DNA of 64,000 nt from Macrostomum hystrix (Eukaryota > Platyhelminthes > Macrostomidae): contig CATNEN010000031.1 of assembly GCA_950097015.1 (NCBI GenBank), forward strand, positions 2,604,001 to 2,668,000, in the 5' to 3' direction. Below are positions 44,201 through 54,100 of this stretch, one piece after another (within the stretch, counting starts at the first letter, position 1; every line of letters begins with the position of its first letter). A program made the position numbers and the translations under genes. The notes beneath the pieces are model-generated. The model was not told the origin of the DNA. It was given only the letters and a program-made list of their open reading frames with translations, and made no database searches.

Positions 44201-45813
44201 AGAGAGAAAGTGAGTTGGTGGGTGTTGCACAGTGGTAGAGATAAAGTGAGGTGGTGGGTGTTGCACAGTGGTAGAGAGAAAGTGAGGTGGTGGGTGTTGC
44301 ACAGTGGTAGAGAGAAAGTGAGTTGGTGGGTGTTGCACAGTGGTAGAGAGAAAGTGAGGTGGTGGGTGTTGCACAGTGGTAGAGAGAAAGTGAGGTGGTG
44401 AGTGTTGCACAGTGGTAGAGAGAAAGTCAGGTGGTGGGTGTTGCACAGTGGTAGAGATAAAGTGAGGTGGTGGGTGTTGCACAGTGGTAGAGAGAAAGTC
44501 AGGTGGTGGGTGTTGCACAGTGGTAGAGATAAAGTGAGGTGGTGGGTGTTGCACAGTGGTAGAGATAAAGTGAGGTGGTGGGTGTTGCACAGTGGTAGAG
44601 ATAAAGTGAGGTGGTGGGTGTTGCACAGTGGTAGAGATAAAGTGAGGTGGTGGGTGTTGCACAGTGGTAGAGATAAAGTGAGGTGGTGGGTGTTGCACAG
44701 TGGTAGAGAGAAAGTCAGGTGGTGGGTGTTGCACAGTGGTAGAGATAAAGTGAGGTGGTGGGTGTTGCACAGTGGTAGAGAGAAAGTCAGGTGGTGGGTG
44801 TTGCACAGTGGTAGAGATAAAGTGAGGTGGTGGGTGTTGCACAGTGGTAGAGATAAAGTGAGGTGGTGGGTGTTGCACAGTGGTAGAGATAAAGTGAGGT
44901 GGTGTGTGTTGCACAGTGGTAGAGAGATAGTGAGGTGGTGGGTGTTGCACAGTGATAGAGAGAAAGTCAGGTGGTGGGTGTTGCACAGTGGTAGAAATAA
45001 AGTGAGGTGGTGGGTGTTGCACAGTGGTAGAGAAAATCTCGAAAATGAATCGGTAGCGATTAATGACTTATTCACAGCCTAAACGGTTTTAAAACATATA
45101 GTTGAGTAATACAGATCTCACATTGCTTTTTGCACTCAAGGCCTTGTTCGTCCTGTGCTGCCTCTTCACTGGCTGCTTCTGCTGTCTGTGCTGCTGCTGT
45201 TGCTGCAATTTCTGCTGCGGAAAATGCGCTCCAAAGGATGATGACGAGGAGCCCAGCGAATTTCCAGTGAGTTTTTTCAGCTGTCAGCTGCTACAAATGC
45301 CGTAGATAAAATGACTACAAAGACCTAACTGAACAGACAAGACCGTAGCTAAACAGACTACAGAGACCGTAGCTAAACATACTACAAAGACCGTAGCTAA
45401 AATGACAATGGCAGTAGCTTAACAGACTACAAAGACCATAGCTAAACAGACTACAAAGACCGTAGCTAAACAGACTACAAAAACCGTAGCTAAAAGGACA
45501 AAGGCCGTAGCTTAACAGACTACAAAGACCGTAGCTAGAAGGACTACAAAGATCGTAGCTAAAAGGACAATGGCCGTTGCTAAACAGACTACAAAAACGT
45601 TGCTAAACAGACAACAAAGACCGTCGCTACAAAGACTACTAAGGTTGCAGCGATTTGAATCGCAGAGATGATCCCATCCGCCTTACCATAATCCCACAGC
45701 AGCCGGACAGCCAAGATAGTGCGGTGACTTCACAGCCAAAATCTGCAACTGAGCAGACCTCCCTAAATCAGGATCAGAAACCACCAGACTACACCAGCAG
45801 CAATGGCAACTGA
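32275..45813 (+). CDS. DNAJC5: Cysteine string protein (DNAJC5), six exons
   Basis: Synaptic-vesicle co-chaperone that recruits Hsc70 to SNAREs (family knowledge). Exons: 32275-32321, 34868-34949, 35054-35107, 35193-35345, 45141-45266 and probably 45700-45813; all phases agree, giving 191 residues (vertebrate 198). Exon 1 supplies the N-terminus with RKLS, placed like the PKA site of vertebrate CSP. The J domain follows ([23 protein letters not shown] at 49-51, [10 protein letters not shown]). Then comes the linker [12 protein letters not shown] and the palmitoylated cysteine string (about 113-142): 14 cysteines including CCCCCC, after an HPCCK lead-in. The last exon has the acidic/Gln-rich tail ending TSSNGN. 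The acceptor at 45699 (cccacag) keeps phase; upstream acceptors near 45655-45667 would give more similarity ([13 protein letters not shown]) but break phase, so the tail is less certain. Intron 4 is 9.8 kb. Confidence 0.93.
32806..33410 (+). repeat. Interspersed repeat, family A, split by a MITE
   Basis: Starts ggttgctgggcattttggtg, with the tggtacc segment and a ttttcaaggcatcaaac end. Its two parts flank the inverted-repeat element at 32844-33257. It lies in DNAJC5 intron 1. Confidence 0.65.
32844..33257. mobile_element. MITE-like element with perfect 31-bp terminal inverted repeats
   Basis: The first 31 bases (32844-32874, starting gacactttgtcatcttaca) are exactly the reverse complement of the last 31 (33227-33257). 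Shorter gatgacgaag(tg) phrases recur internally on both sides (about 32907, 33160 and 33200), giving sub-terminal structure. The element is 414 bp and encodes nothing. No clear target duplication is visible, so the superfamily is unknown. Confidence 0.8.
33794..33886 (+). other. Exon-like island in DNAJC5 intron 1, unidentified
   Basis: A GC-richer stretch between a tgtctgatag acceptor-like site and a GTATGT donor-like site translates without stops to a segment containing [20 protein letters not shown]. Inserted between DNAJC5 exons 1 and 2 it would hit a stop, so it is not a DNAJC5 exon in that phase. It could be an old retrotransposon or gene fragment. Low certainty. Confidence 0.2.
34025..34205 (-). 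repeat. Interspersed repeat, family A, inverted copy
   Basis: Minus-strand ggttgccaggcttttggcac at one end and ttttttcaatgcatcaaacc at the other match 32806-33410 and 15115-15262. DNAJC5 intron 1. Confidence 0.65.
35473..35540 (+). repeat. tRNA-like SINE head
   Basis: The stretch gagcttatagtccagtggtt, followed by gtagctacggaccttgtgac and the B-box gggagttcaaatc, has the A-box/anticodon/B-box layout of a tRNA. A homologous fragment lies at 2491-2555. It begins the 26-30 bp tandem array at 35516-35805. Confidence 0.6.
35516..35805. repeat. Tandem array of a tRNA B-box unit (24-30 bp)
   Basis: About 11 copies of gaggtcgggagttcgaatcg followed by cagcccaa, caccccaatattt or catcccaagag variants. 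The unit is exactly the B-box end of the adjacent tRNA-like SINE head, so the array arose by tandem expansion of that end. DNAJC5 intron 4. Confidence 0.85.
36035..41865. repeat. Large minisatellite, 33-34-bp unit (5.8 kb), DNAJC5 intron 4
   Basis: About 175 copies of a unit made of gggattattgacagcaaata and gaggatgaaagta or gaggatgttggtg. Variant blocks (gccaatggaagatg, gacagaaaaaagagg, gttcgagg, gccatttagagg) alternate and recur in the same order every few hundred bases, showing nested higher-order duplication. The 33-bp period leaves 11-codon repeats open on the minus strand; these are not genes. Confidence 0.97.
41870..42460. other. Non-repetitive segment within DNAJC5 intron 4
   Basis: About 600 bp of ordinary sequence separating two arrays. 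It includes a C-rich stretch (cacgcccccgcgacatcctc, near 42194) that might be regulatory. No exon was identified. Confidence 0.4.
42475..43190. repeat. Minisatellite, alternating 34- and 41-bp units, DNAJC5 intron 4
   Basis: About 18 copies of gtgggtaattagggcctcat followed by either taaatggtagaggacctaaca (41 bp) or tacatagtagaga (34 bp), in mixed order. Confidence 0.95.
43195..43880. other. AT-rich intronic sequence, no feature seen
   Basis: Part of DNAJC5 intron 4 between two arrays; I see no exon, repeat or transposon here. Confidence 0.5.
43885..45035. repeat. Minisatellite, 36-bp unit, DNAJC5 intron 4
   Basis: About 32 near-perfect copies of a unit containing gaggtggtgggtgttgcaca and gtggtagagagaaagt. 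A 36-bp period (12 codons) leaves long frames open on both strands, including one of about 420 codons on the minus strand. It ends about 105 bp before the cysteine-string exon. Confidence 0.97.
45320..45640. repeat. Degenerate minisatellite, about 24-bp unit, DNAJC5 intron 5
   Basis: About 13 diverged copies of gactacaaagaccgtagcta plus about four bases. Occupies most of the 433-bp intron before the last exon. Confidence 0.9.
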
Positions 45814-45814
45814 T

Positions 45815-46480
45815 CTTTCACCAACTCCCCCGGCAGCGTCCGTGTTTCTTCCGCTAAAAACGGTCTTCCACTTGTTTTTCCCCTGAGACTATTGTTTATT
45901 GTGCCTCCCCCAATTCTAACGGCGAGAAAAGTGAGCGGCACGATTTTGCGCATATTTTTTAGAGTGAAATTCTTTCGCGTGTCTACTTATAGCAGGTGAG
46001 TTAATAAATCAAAGATATTTTGTTCAGACGTATATCGGATTTTTTAATACACCCTGAAAGGTGTAAAATTAAAAGTACACAAGGACTATGGACATCGTGC
46101 CGTTCATTGCTGTTAAAATTCGTGACACCCCTTGGTCTTATGTGCCTGTTATAAATCCCAGAATAACAAGGAAGCTAGTTACCGCCCATTATGTTTGCTA
46201 TGTACACTTTTAGTAATCAAAGGATCGCTATTTTTCTATTTAATAATTCCAATTCAGTCTAATTTTGCCCTATCCAGTCTTCGTTTGTTGATTCCGTGCA
46301 ATAAGTAAAATAAAATTTCCGAATAAACTCTGGTTATTTTATTTATTTTTTATTTGTTTCCCCGTGCCCATATACTCCTGTGTCCTATGTGATTTTTTGT
46401 TGGTTTCGGATTGCCAAAATGTGTTTTTCTAATCGTATATTGACTGGACATCACACAATGACACAGTCAAATATCTGGCT
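45815..46480. other. DNAJC5 3' untranslated and downstream sequence
   Basis: No gene seen. Candidate polyadenylation signals AATAAA occur near 46003 and 46322. Confidence 0.4.
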
Positions 46481-46514
46481 TGATGGGGTCTGTCTGTCTT
46501 GATGACAGACAGTT

Positions 46515-47338
46515 AAGGGGTCAATGACTGACCCAGAGAACTAGAATTAGTGGGTCAATGACTGACCCAAAGAACCAGAATTAGTGTGTCAATGACTGAC
46601 CCAGAGAACCAGAATTAGTGGGTCAATGACTGACCCAGAGAACCAGAATTAGTGGGTCAATGACTGACCCAAAGAACCAGAATTAGTGGGTCAATGACTG
46701 ACCCAAAGACCAGAATTAGTGGGTCAATGACTGACCCAAAGAACCAGAATTAGTGTGTCAATGACTGACCCAGAGAACCAGAATTAGTGGGTCAATGACT
46801 GACCCAGAGAACCAGAATTAGTGGGTCAATGACTGACCCAAAGAACCAGAATTAGTGGGTCAATGACTGACCCAAAGAACCAGAATTAGTGGGTCAATGA
46901 CTGACCCAGAGAACCAGAATTAGTGGTTCAATGACTGACCCAGAGAACCAGAATTAGTGGGTCAATGACTGACCCAAAGAACCAGAATTAGTGGGTCAAT
47001 GACTGACCCAAAGAACCAGAATTAGTGGGTCAATGACTGACCCAAAGAACCAGAATTAGTGGGTCAATGACTGACCCAAAGAACCAGAATTAGTGGGTCA
47101 ATGACTGACCCAGAGAACCAGAATTAGTGGGTCAATGACTGACCCAGAGAACCAGAATTAGTGGGTCAATGACTGACCCAAAGAACCAGAATTAGTGGGT
47201 CAATGACTGACCCAAAGAACCAGAATTTGTGGGTCAATGACTGACCCAGAGAACCAGAATTTGTGGGTCAATGACTGACCCAGAGAACCAGAATTTGTGG
47301 GTCAATGACTGACCCAGAGAACCAGAATTAGTGGGTCA
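46515..47338. repeat. Minisatellite, 34-bp unit with an internal palindrome
   Basis: About 24 copies of a unit containing gggtcaatgactgaccc, an inverted repeat of GGGTCA with a 5-base spacer, followed by aaagaaccagaattagt. Intergenic, 3' of DNAJC5. Confidence 0.95.
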
Positions 47339-47339
47339 G

Positions 47340-47875
47340 ACGGTTGAGTTTAGCAGTTTTTGTTAGTCTGCTACACTTGTTCGGCGTGCCAAAACTTAGA
47401 TGTAAGATTCTGACATGTTTGCTGACAATAAATTTTCGGTTCGCAAATTGCCAGGTTGTTTCTTTCTGACAAGTGTCTGTCATGACAGCCTCCCAGCGGC
47501 CCCTTGGATGTGGGTTCTTATTTATATTTTTAACTAAGCTTCTGACCTTGCCTCATTGGTATTCCGGCCTTCTGTGCTTCAACCCGCTACCTGTTATAAT
47601 ATTTTTGTCGTCTCCAAAGTACTATTTTAATTTTCTTGCTCGCGAGTGGAGGGTACATGTGACTATTAAAGAAATAAAAGCTAGTGTCTTCACTCGCTCC
47701 CTCACACAGTCCAACTATGCGCAATAACACTGGTGTGGCAGTCGTTTTTTTAGTGCTAATTTAAAATTACTGGCTGGACTTTTCAATCTGAATTTTAACT
47801 TTTTTGAAACAACTACAAAATAGTCTATTTTTATAGGATATTTTATATTTATGAAATCTGATTTCTAGTGATCTA
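47340..47875. other. Intergenic, no feature seen
   Basis: AT-rich single-copy-looking sequence between two arrays. A frame at 47473-47727 has no family resemblance and is not supported. Confidence 0.45.
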
Positions 47876-47879
47876 TATG

Positions 47880-48668
47880 ATACCACTGTCTAACAGGCAG
47901 CACCACTGTCTAACAGGGAATATCACTGTCTAACAGGAAACACCACAGTCTAACAGGCAGCACCACTGTCTAACAAGGAATATCACTGTCTAACAGGAAA
48001 CACCACAGTCTAACAGGCAGCACCACTGTCTAACAGGAAACACCACAGTCTAACAGGCAGCACCACTGTCTAACAGGAAACACCACAGTCTAACAGGCAG
48101 CACCACTGTCTAACAGGGAATATCACTATCTAACAGGCAGCACCACTGTCTAACAAGGAATATCACTGTCTAACAGGAAACACCACAGTCTAACAGGCAG
48201 CACCACTGTCTAACAGGAAACACCACAGTCTAACAGGCAGCACCACTGTCTAACAGGGAATATCACTATCTAACAGGCAGCACCACTGTCTAACAGGGAA
48301 TGTCACTATCTAACAGGAAACACCACAGTCTAACAGGCAGCACCACTGTCTAACAGGAAACACCACAGTCTAACAGGCAGCACCACTGTCTAACAGGAAA
48401 CACCACAGTCTAACAGGCAGCACCACTGTCTAACAGGCAGCACCACTGTCTAACAGGCAGCACCACTGTCTAACAGGGAATATCACTATCTAACAGGCAG
48501 CACCACTGCCTAACAGGGAATATCACTGTCTAACAGGAAACACCACAGTCTAACAGGCAGCACCACTGTCTAACAGGCAGCACCACTGTCTAACTGGCAA
48601 CACCACTGTCTAACAGGAAACACCGCTGTCTAACAGGAAACACCACTGTCTTACGGGCAACACCAACA
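47880..48668. repeat. Minisatellite, 20-bp unit
   Basis: About 39 copies of caccactgtctaacaggcag, with variants caccacagtctaacaggaaa and tatcactgtctaacagggaa in ordered triplets, giving a 60-bp higher-order pattern. Confidence 0.95.
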
Positions 48669-48985
48669 TAGTTGTCAAAAAGTTCAGCTATATGAACACC
48701 TATATGATGCAGAGAAATTAAAAAGTTGTTGTAAGCGGTTATTCGGTGGAACTCCCTTTACGTGGCGATGTTTGTTGAGTGACTAGTTAGTTTACTTAAA
48801 ATTGAAATGTTTTTATTAGCTACGAGTACTTTAACAGCACGTGCACTTCTATTTTATAATCAATGAAATTGAATGTTAATTTCTGCCAATTTCCATATTA
48901 AATGACGGAATTGTGTGAGAAAAATGCACTGTACACATGCATTCTTAGAATACCAGGTTTAGGATGTAACTAGTCTAAAAATAAT

Positions 48986-49216
48986 TCAGATTTTGCGAGA
49001 GCACAAAAAACACGATTCAATGGCGCCCGACTCCAATGGAGAATAACGACTTTCGTCGTCTAGTTCTGCCGCCGCCGACTCCGCCGACGCCTTCGGCGCC
49101 GCCACGACAACCGGCTCCGACAGCAGCCGCGCCAGTCGGCCTGGGCAGCGCGAAGCTCCAGTGCCGGCCAATGGCGGTTCCGGATGATTGGCCGGCCGTG
49201 GCCCAAATGACAGCGT
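48986..49216 (-). CDS. GC-rich terminal-exon candidate, possibly an alternative 3' end of the Kv gene
   Basis: Read on the minus strand, an ATGCAG acceptor-like site is followed by 76 codons and a stop. The coding character (high third-position GC, Ala/Pro/Ser-rich; SEPVVVAAPK, DDESRYSPLESGAIES, CFLCSRKI end) differs from the AT-rich surroundings. It starts in phase 0, the phase in which the Kv exon at 52363-52233 ends, so it could be an alternative last exon to 51328-51170. It could equally be a separate small gene. The plus-strand frame over the same bases looks less natural. Family unknown. Confidence 0.35.
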   Translation of the reverse strand, partial: TLSFGPRPANHPEPPLAGTGASRCPGRLARLLSEPVVVAAPKASAESAAAELDDESRYSPLESGAIESCFLCSRKI

Positions 49217-49274
49217 CTGCATTGGTCGAAATAAATATTCATCGAGTCGCTGATTGATTGCTGTGAAATTCACA

Positions 49275-50510
49275 GCTTAAAAATCTCTATGCCTTCAGTA
49301 GAGCTGATTGGTGGCTGTGAACCTTTTGATAAAAATCTCTATCCCCTTTCTTAGCACTGATTGGCTGCTGTGGGCTGGATTGGATAAAAATCGATAACCG
49401 TTCTACTTGGCTGATTGACTAGTTGCTTTATTGGGTTTCATTTTTTAGCTTTAAACTTCTTACCCCTGCCCTGCGCTGATTGGTTGTCTTGTTAATTAGA
49501 CTGCGCACTTCAGCGCCGAATTAAAGAACTATCCTTGATGCTGATTGGTTCGTATTCGTAGAGAGAGGGTCACTTTAGTAAAGCTATTTAACTTTTCATG
49601 AAAATGGCTTCTTGTGCTTTTTTCGTGCTATACATACTTGTAATTCAACAGAGAAACACATTTTCACGAAGCAGTGAAAATTACAATTACGAGTATAAAA
49701 CATTTCACAACATCGGCTGAGTTTATAAACATAAGCAAACACATTATTAGCTGCTTTATGAAGCACAAATACGAATGATTTAAAGCAAATCACATAGCAA
49801 ATCATTTTTTTTTCTTTGTAACGGAAACAGATTCGATCTTCCTATGCGTTTTCACAACTTGCTACTCACACCCGACTATTAGTAGTATTCCACGGACATG
49901 AGACGGCAAGCAACATGCGAGCGGCATTCATTTAGATTAGAAGGGTATGCTTTACCAGTACTTCGACCCGGCCCCGAGCTGCGCCCTACACGGCAGCAGC
50001 AGCAGCTCCGTTGCTGTCAGCTCTGCAAACGGCGGTTGCGATAGAAACGCACCTATATAGCGATGTCGAATAGCTTTTCAGCCCAACTCTATATAAGTAG
50101 TCAACTTTTTTGTTCCTGCGATAAAAATTCACCACCAATCATTTATGCGCAGCAGCAGCAAGCAATGTTTATGCCGCTTTCAATTTCGCAGGTGTTCAAA
50201 ACATTCCCTCTTTATAGAATTTATCTTCGCTTAGAAAAACGCAAAAGAGGCAAATTAAAAAATGAACAGGCAAGCAAACAATTAAATATGTGGGATGCAT
50301 CCGTGACGTTTAAAAAAATTAAAATTAACCCATTAACAAACCCGGTTAGCGATTTGGTGAAGGATTTGGACAAAAAGTGTTTGTAAAATTTCCCCCGAGT
50401 GCAAGGATTGTGGTGAAGCACCGAACTTCCTAGTGAATCATTTTTCATTCGAACAAATTAATATTTATTTCTCAGCCCGAATGAAAACTTTCTAAATTCA
50501 AGAACAACCT
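49275..50510. other. Intergenic, no supported gene
   Basis: AT-rich sequence. Phrases of the type ctgattggctgctgtg recur loosely at 49300-49560 (attggttg, attggctg), like inverted CCAAT boxes spaced 50-90 bp apart. A frame at 50063-50386 has AT-biased codons and no recognised motifs. Confidence 0.4.
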
Positions 50511-50519
50511 AATTAAAAA

Positions 50520-50900
50520 AGTCCCATACCTAAATTATCGATATCAAAATCCCATATTCCAAAATCTCAGTGCTTCCATAAAATCCCATTGATCTAAAAC
50601 CCATCGATCCTAAAATCCCATTGATATCAAGATCCTAGTGATTCCAAAATCTCATTGATCCTAAAATCCAATTGATCCCAAACCCATTGATCTCAAAACA
50701 CGTTAATCCCGAAATCCCAGTAATCCCATTAATCCCAGTAATCCCAAAATCCCAGTAATCCCAAAATCCCAGTAATTCCAAAATCCCAGTAATCCCATAA
50801 TCCCAGTAATCGCAAAGTCCCAGTAATCCCTAAATCATGGTGATTCTAAAATCCCATCAAATCCAAAATGTCAGTGATATTAGAATGCCAGTGGTCCTAA
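50520..50900. repeat. Degenerate relative of the 17-bp array
   Basis: Diverged tandem phrases aatcccagtaatcccaaa and aaaatcccattgatccc. This is clearly the same unit as the regular array at 51420-51850, on the other side of the terminal Kv exon. Confidence 0.85.
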
Positions 50901-51169
50901 AATCCAAAAATCCTGGTCTTAAAATTCTCAGCAATCTGACATATCGGTGCAGCAACTAAAAGAGAACAGAAAGAGACGCAAAAGATGCGGCATAAGACGC
51001 TGGTGCCCTTGCGCGCAACAGAGGAGGCAGCGTAGCTGGTGCTGGTGGCGCAGAGCCCGCAAAATTTACCTCGCACGGCGCGGACACCAAATCGCGGCTA
51101 ATTAGCACCTGGGGGGAGAAGGCTGATAAAGACGTGGCGAGGCTAGAGGCAACTTCGCGCGCGCTCGAC

Positions 51170-54100
51170 TCAAAACTCGATGTCGTCGGCTGCGGCTAGG
51201 GGAGCCGTCAGGCTGCCATCGGAGGAGCCGCGGCCCAGGCTGCCGGCTTCGATGTCAGAGGGCGACGTCAATGTCAGGGCTGTGCGCTGCTCGGAGGTAT
51301 TCGCCAACTCCTCATCAGCCGGTGAAAGCTTTGAGCGATGAGCGACGGAGGTGGGCATGTGTTGTTATACTTCTTAAAGTCATCCAATCCAGATCCAAGT
51401 CATTCGCCATCAAAACACGTTAATCCCGAAATCCCAGAAATCCCGAAATCCCGAAATCCCAAAATCCCAGTAATCCCAAAAATCCCAGTAATCCCAAAAT
51501 CCCAGTAATCCCAAAATCCCAGTAATCCCAAAATCCCAGTAATCCCAAAATCCCAGTAATCCCAAAATCCCAGTAATCCCAAAATCCCAGTAATCCCAAA
51601 ATCCCAGTAATCCCAAAATCCCAGTAATCCCAAAATCCCAGTAATCCCAAAATCCCATTAATCCCAAAATCCCAGTAATCCCAAATCCCAGTAATTCCAA
51701 AATCCCAGTAATCCCAAAATCCCAGTAATCCCAAAATCCCAGTAATCCCAAAATCCCAGTAATCCCAAAATCCCATTAATCCCAAAATCCCAGTAATCTC
51801 TTAATCCCAGTAATCCCAAAATCCCAGTAATCCCAAAATCCCAGTAATCCAGATAATGCATGTTCTGATAATCTCGAAGTCCTGATTTTTTCGGGACCAG
51901 CAAATCATGGTAACATTCTAGATAAGATTTATTCAAAATACAGCAAATCCGAAGTAGAACTAGACTGAAATAAAATTATTGATAATTTCTAGTCAAATTA
52001 AACTGTGCAAAGCAGAGGTGTCGGGATACGGAAGGGGTCAATACACACAGGATAGGTCTGATTATAAGATCTCACCCTATGAATCTATATATTGAACATG
52101 GTTTCATACATACGTGTATATACTTGAGTAGACAAGCACAATCATTTATGTCATCTGAGACTGTTTACTCACAATTCTCATTATTGAATTAGATTTTAAC
52201 CCCGTAAATAATTAGCCAGTCTTAGGCCGCACCTGGCTGTGCAGCGGTGAGCACTCCGGTATTGTTGCTATGGCCCTCCTGCCGAACAGCCCGATGCCGC
52301 CGCCGCCGCCGCTGCCCATGCCGATGCCACCAGCGCTGCCACTGCGACCGCGAATGCCAAGCTCTGGTACTGGAATATTTTACAAGCCATTGTGCCTATA
52401 TTATCACACACAGGGCTAGTACACACACACAGGGCTAGTACACACACACAGGGCTAGTACACACACACAGGGCTAGTACACACACACAGGGCTGTGCCTA
52501 TTACACAGGGCTAGTACACACACAGGGCTAGTACATACACACAGGGCTAGTACACACACACAGGGCTAGTACACACACACAGGGCTAGTACACACACACA
52601 GGGCTAGTACACACACAGGGCTAGTACACACACACAGGGCTAGTACACACACACAGGGCTGTGCCTATTACACAGGGCTAGTACACACACAGGGCTAGTA
52701 CATACACACAGGGCTAGTACACACACACAGGGCTAGTACACACACACAGGGCTAGTACACACACACAGGGCTAGTACACACACACAGGGCTAGTACACAC
52801 ACAGGGCTAGTACACACACAGGGCTAGTACACACACACAGGGCTAGTACACACACACAGGGCTAGTACACACAGGGCTAGTACACACACACAGGGCTAGT
52901 ACACACAGGGCTAGTACACACACACAGGGCTAGTACACACACACAGGGCTAGTACACACACACAGGGCTAGTACACACACACAGGGCTAGTACACACACA
53001 GGGCTAGTACACACACAGGGCTAGTACACACACACAGGGCTAGTACACACACACAGGGCTAGTACACACACACAGGGCTAGTACACACACACAGGGCTAG
53101 TACACACACAGGGCTAGTACACACACAGGGCTGTGCCTATTACACAGGGCTAGTACACACACATAGGGCTAGTACACACAGGGCTAGTACACACACACAG
53201 GGCTAGTACACACAGGGCTAGTACACACACACAGGGCTAGAACACACAGGGCTGTGCCTATTGTTTACTGTATCAGTGTTTCACAATAATTAGCTTAGAA
53301 ATGTAGACTACAAGCTAGAAGCTGAGATGTGCTCAGCTGACCTCATCGCACGGGCCGCCCTGAGCTGAGAAGACGAATGTCCGACAGGCCCTGAGCCTAG
53401 ATAAGCCAGTTGATGCCATTTATTATTCAAAGGCCACTGTCTAGTAGTTTATGCAGAGCCGGCGCATAAAACATTCTGACTGTGCTCGGCTTCAATTATT
53501 AACTAAGCGCGTGCTTTGCCTTATCAAGGTCATGCCCGCGTGCGAAAAATAGCACAGAAACAGAATTAAAGCAATCAAAATAAACTGGCTTGCACAACTA
53601 TGGGACAAACTTTTCTAACTAATTTGGCATGGAGACCACCGGCTAGCTGATTATATAGAAGCTTCAACTGGATTTCATTTGACACTCGCAGACACACGTC
53701 AGCTGTCAAACAGTCTGCCTAAACCTATAAACCTACTTGTGTCAGTTAAATGAGATTAAACCATTTAATAATGTTTTTGGGATAATTATTCATTTCAGTG
53801 ATCCCAATCTGGTGTCTAATTTTCCCTTTAGCTCTAAGTTTTTCTGAGGAATTAAATAGGAGCTTTTATTTTATTGTCATTTTAGTATCAGTACCAAAAA
53901 TTTATTTACCAGTGCTAGTGCACTATTGTACCAGTGCTAGTGCACTCTTGTACCAGTGATAATGCACTCTTCTACCAGTGCTAGTGCACTATTGTACCAG
54001 TGCTAGTGCACTCTTGTACTAGTGATAATGCACTCTTGTACCAGTGCTAGTGCACTATTGTACCAGTGCTAGTGCACTCTTGTACTAGTGATAATGCACT

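Noticed and set aside
43807-45082. Frames over 400 codons on the minus strand and 226 on the plus
   Set aside because: The 36-bp unit (12 codons) lacks stops on both strands. Both strands being open together is a repeat artefact.
45655-45699. Longer DNAJC5 last exon beginning near RRDDPIRL
   Set aside because: It resembles the family tail but none of its acceptors restores phase with exon 5; the acceptor at 45699 does. A tiny unseen exon could change this.
49036-49257. Plus-strand 73-codon Pro-rich frame beginning MENNDF
   Set aside because: The minus strand over the same bases has a splice acceptor, compatible phase and stop, and reads more like protein. The plus frame has no splice support.
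50063-50386. 107-codon plus frame with a Lys-rich end
   Set aside because: AT-driven codons, no conserved motif and no splice context; kept out for lack of support.
52233-52363. Kv ending by readthrough after VRPKTG
   Set aside because: Not excluded, but GTGCGG at the exon end can act as a donor and a coding-looking phase-0 terminal exon lies 0.9 kb downstream, so splicing was preferred.
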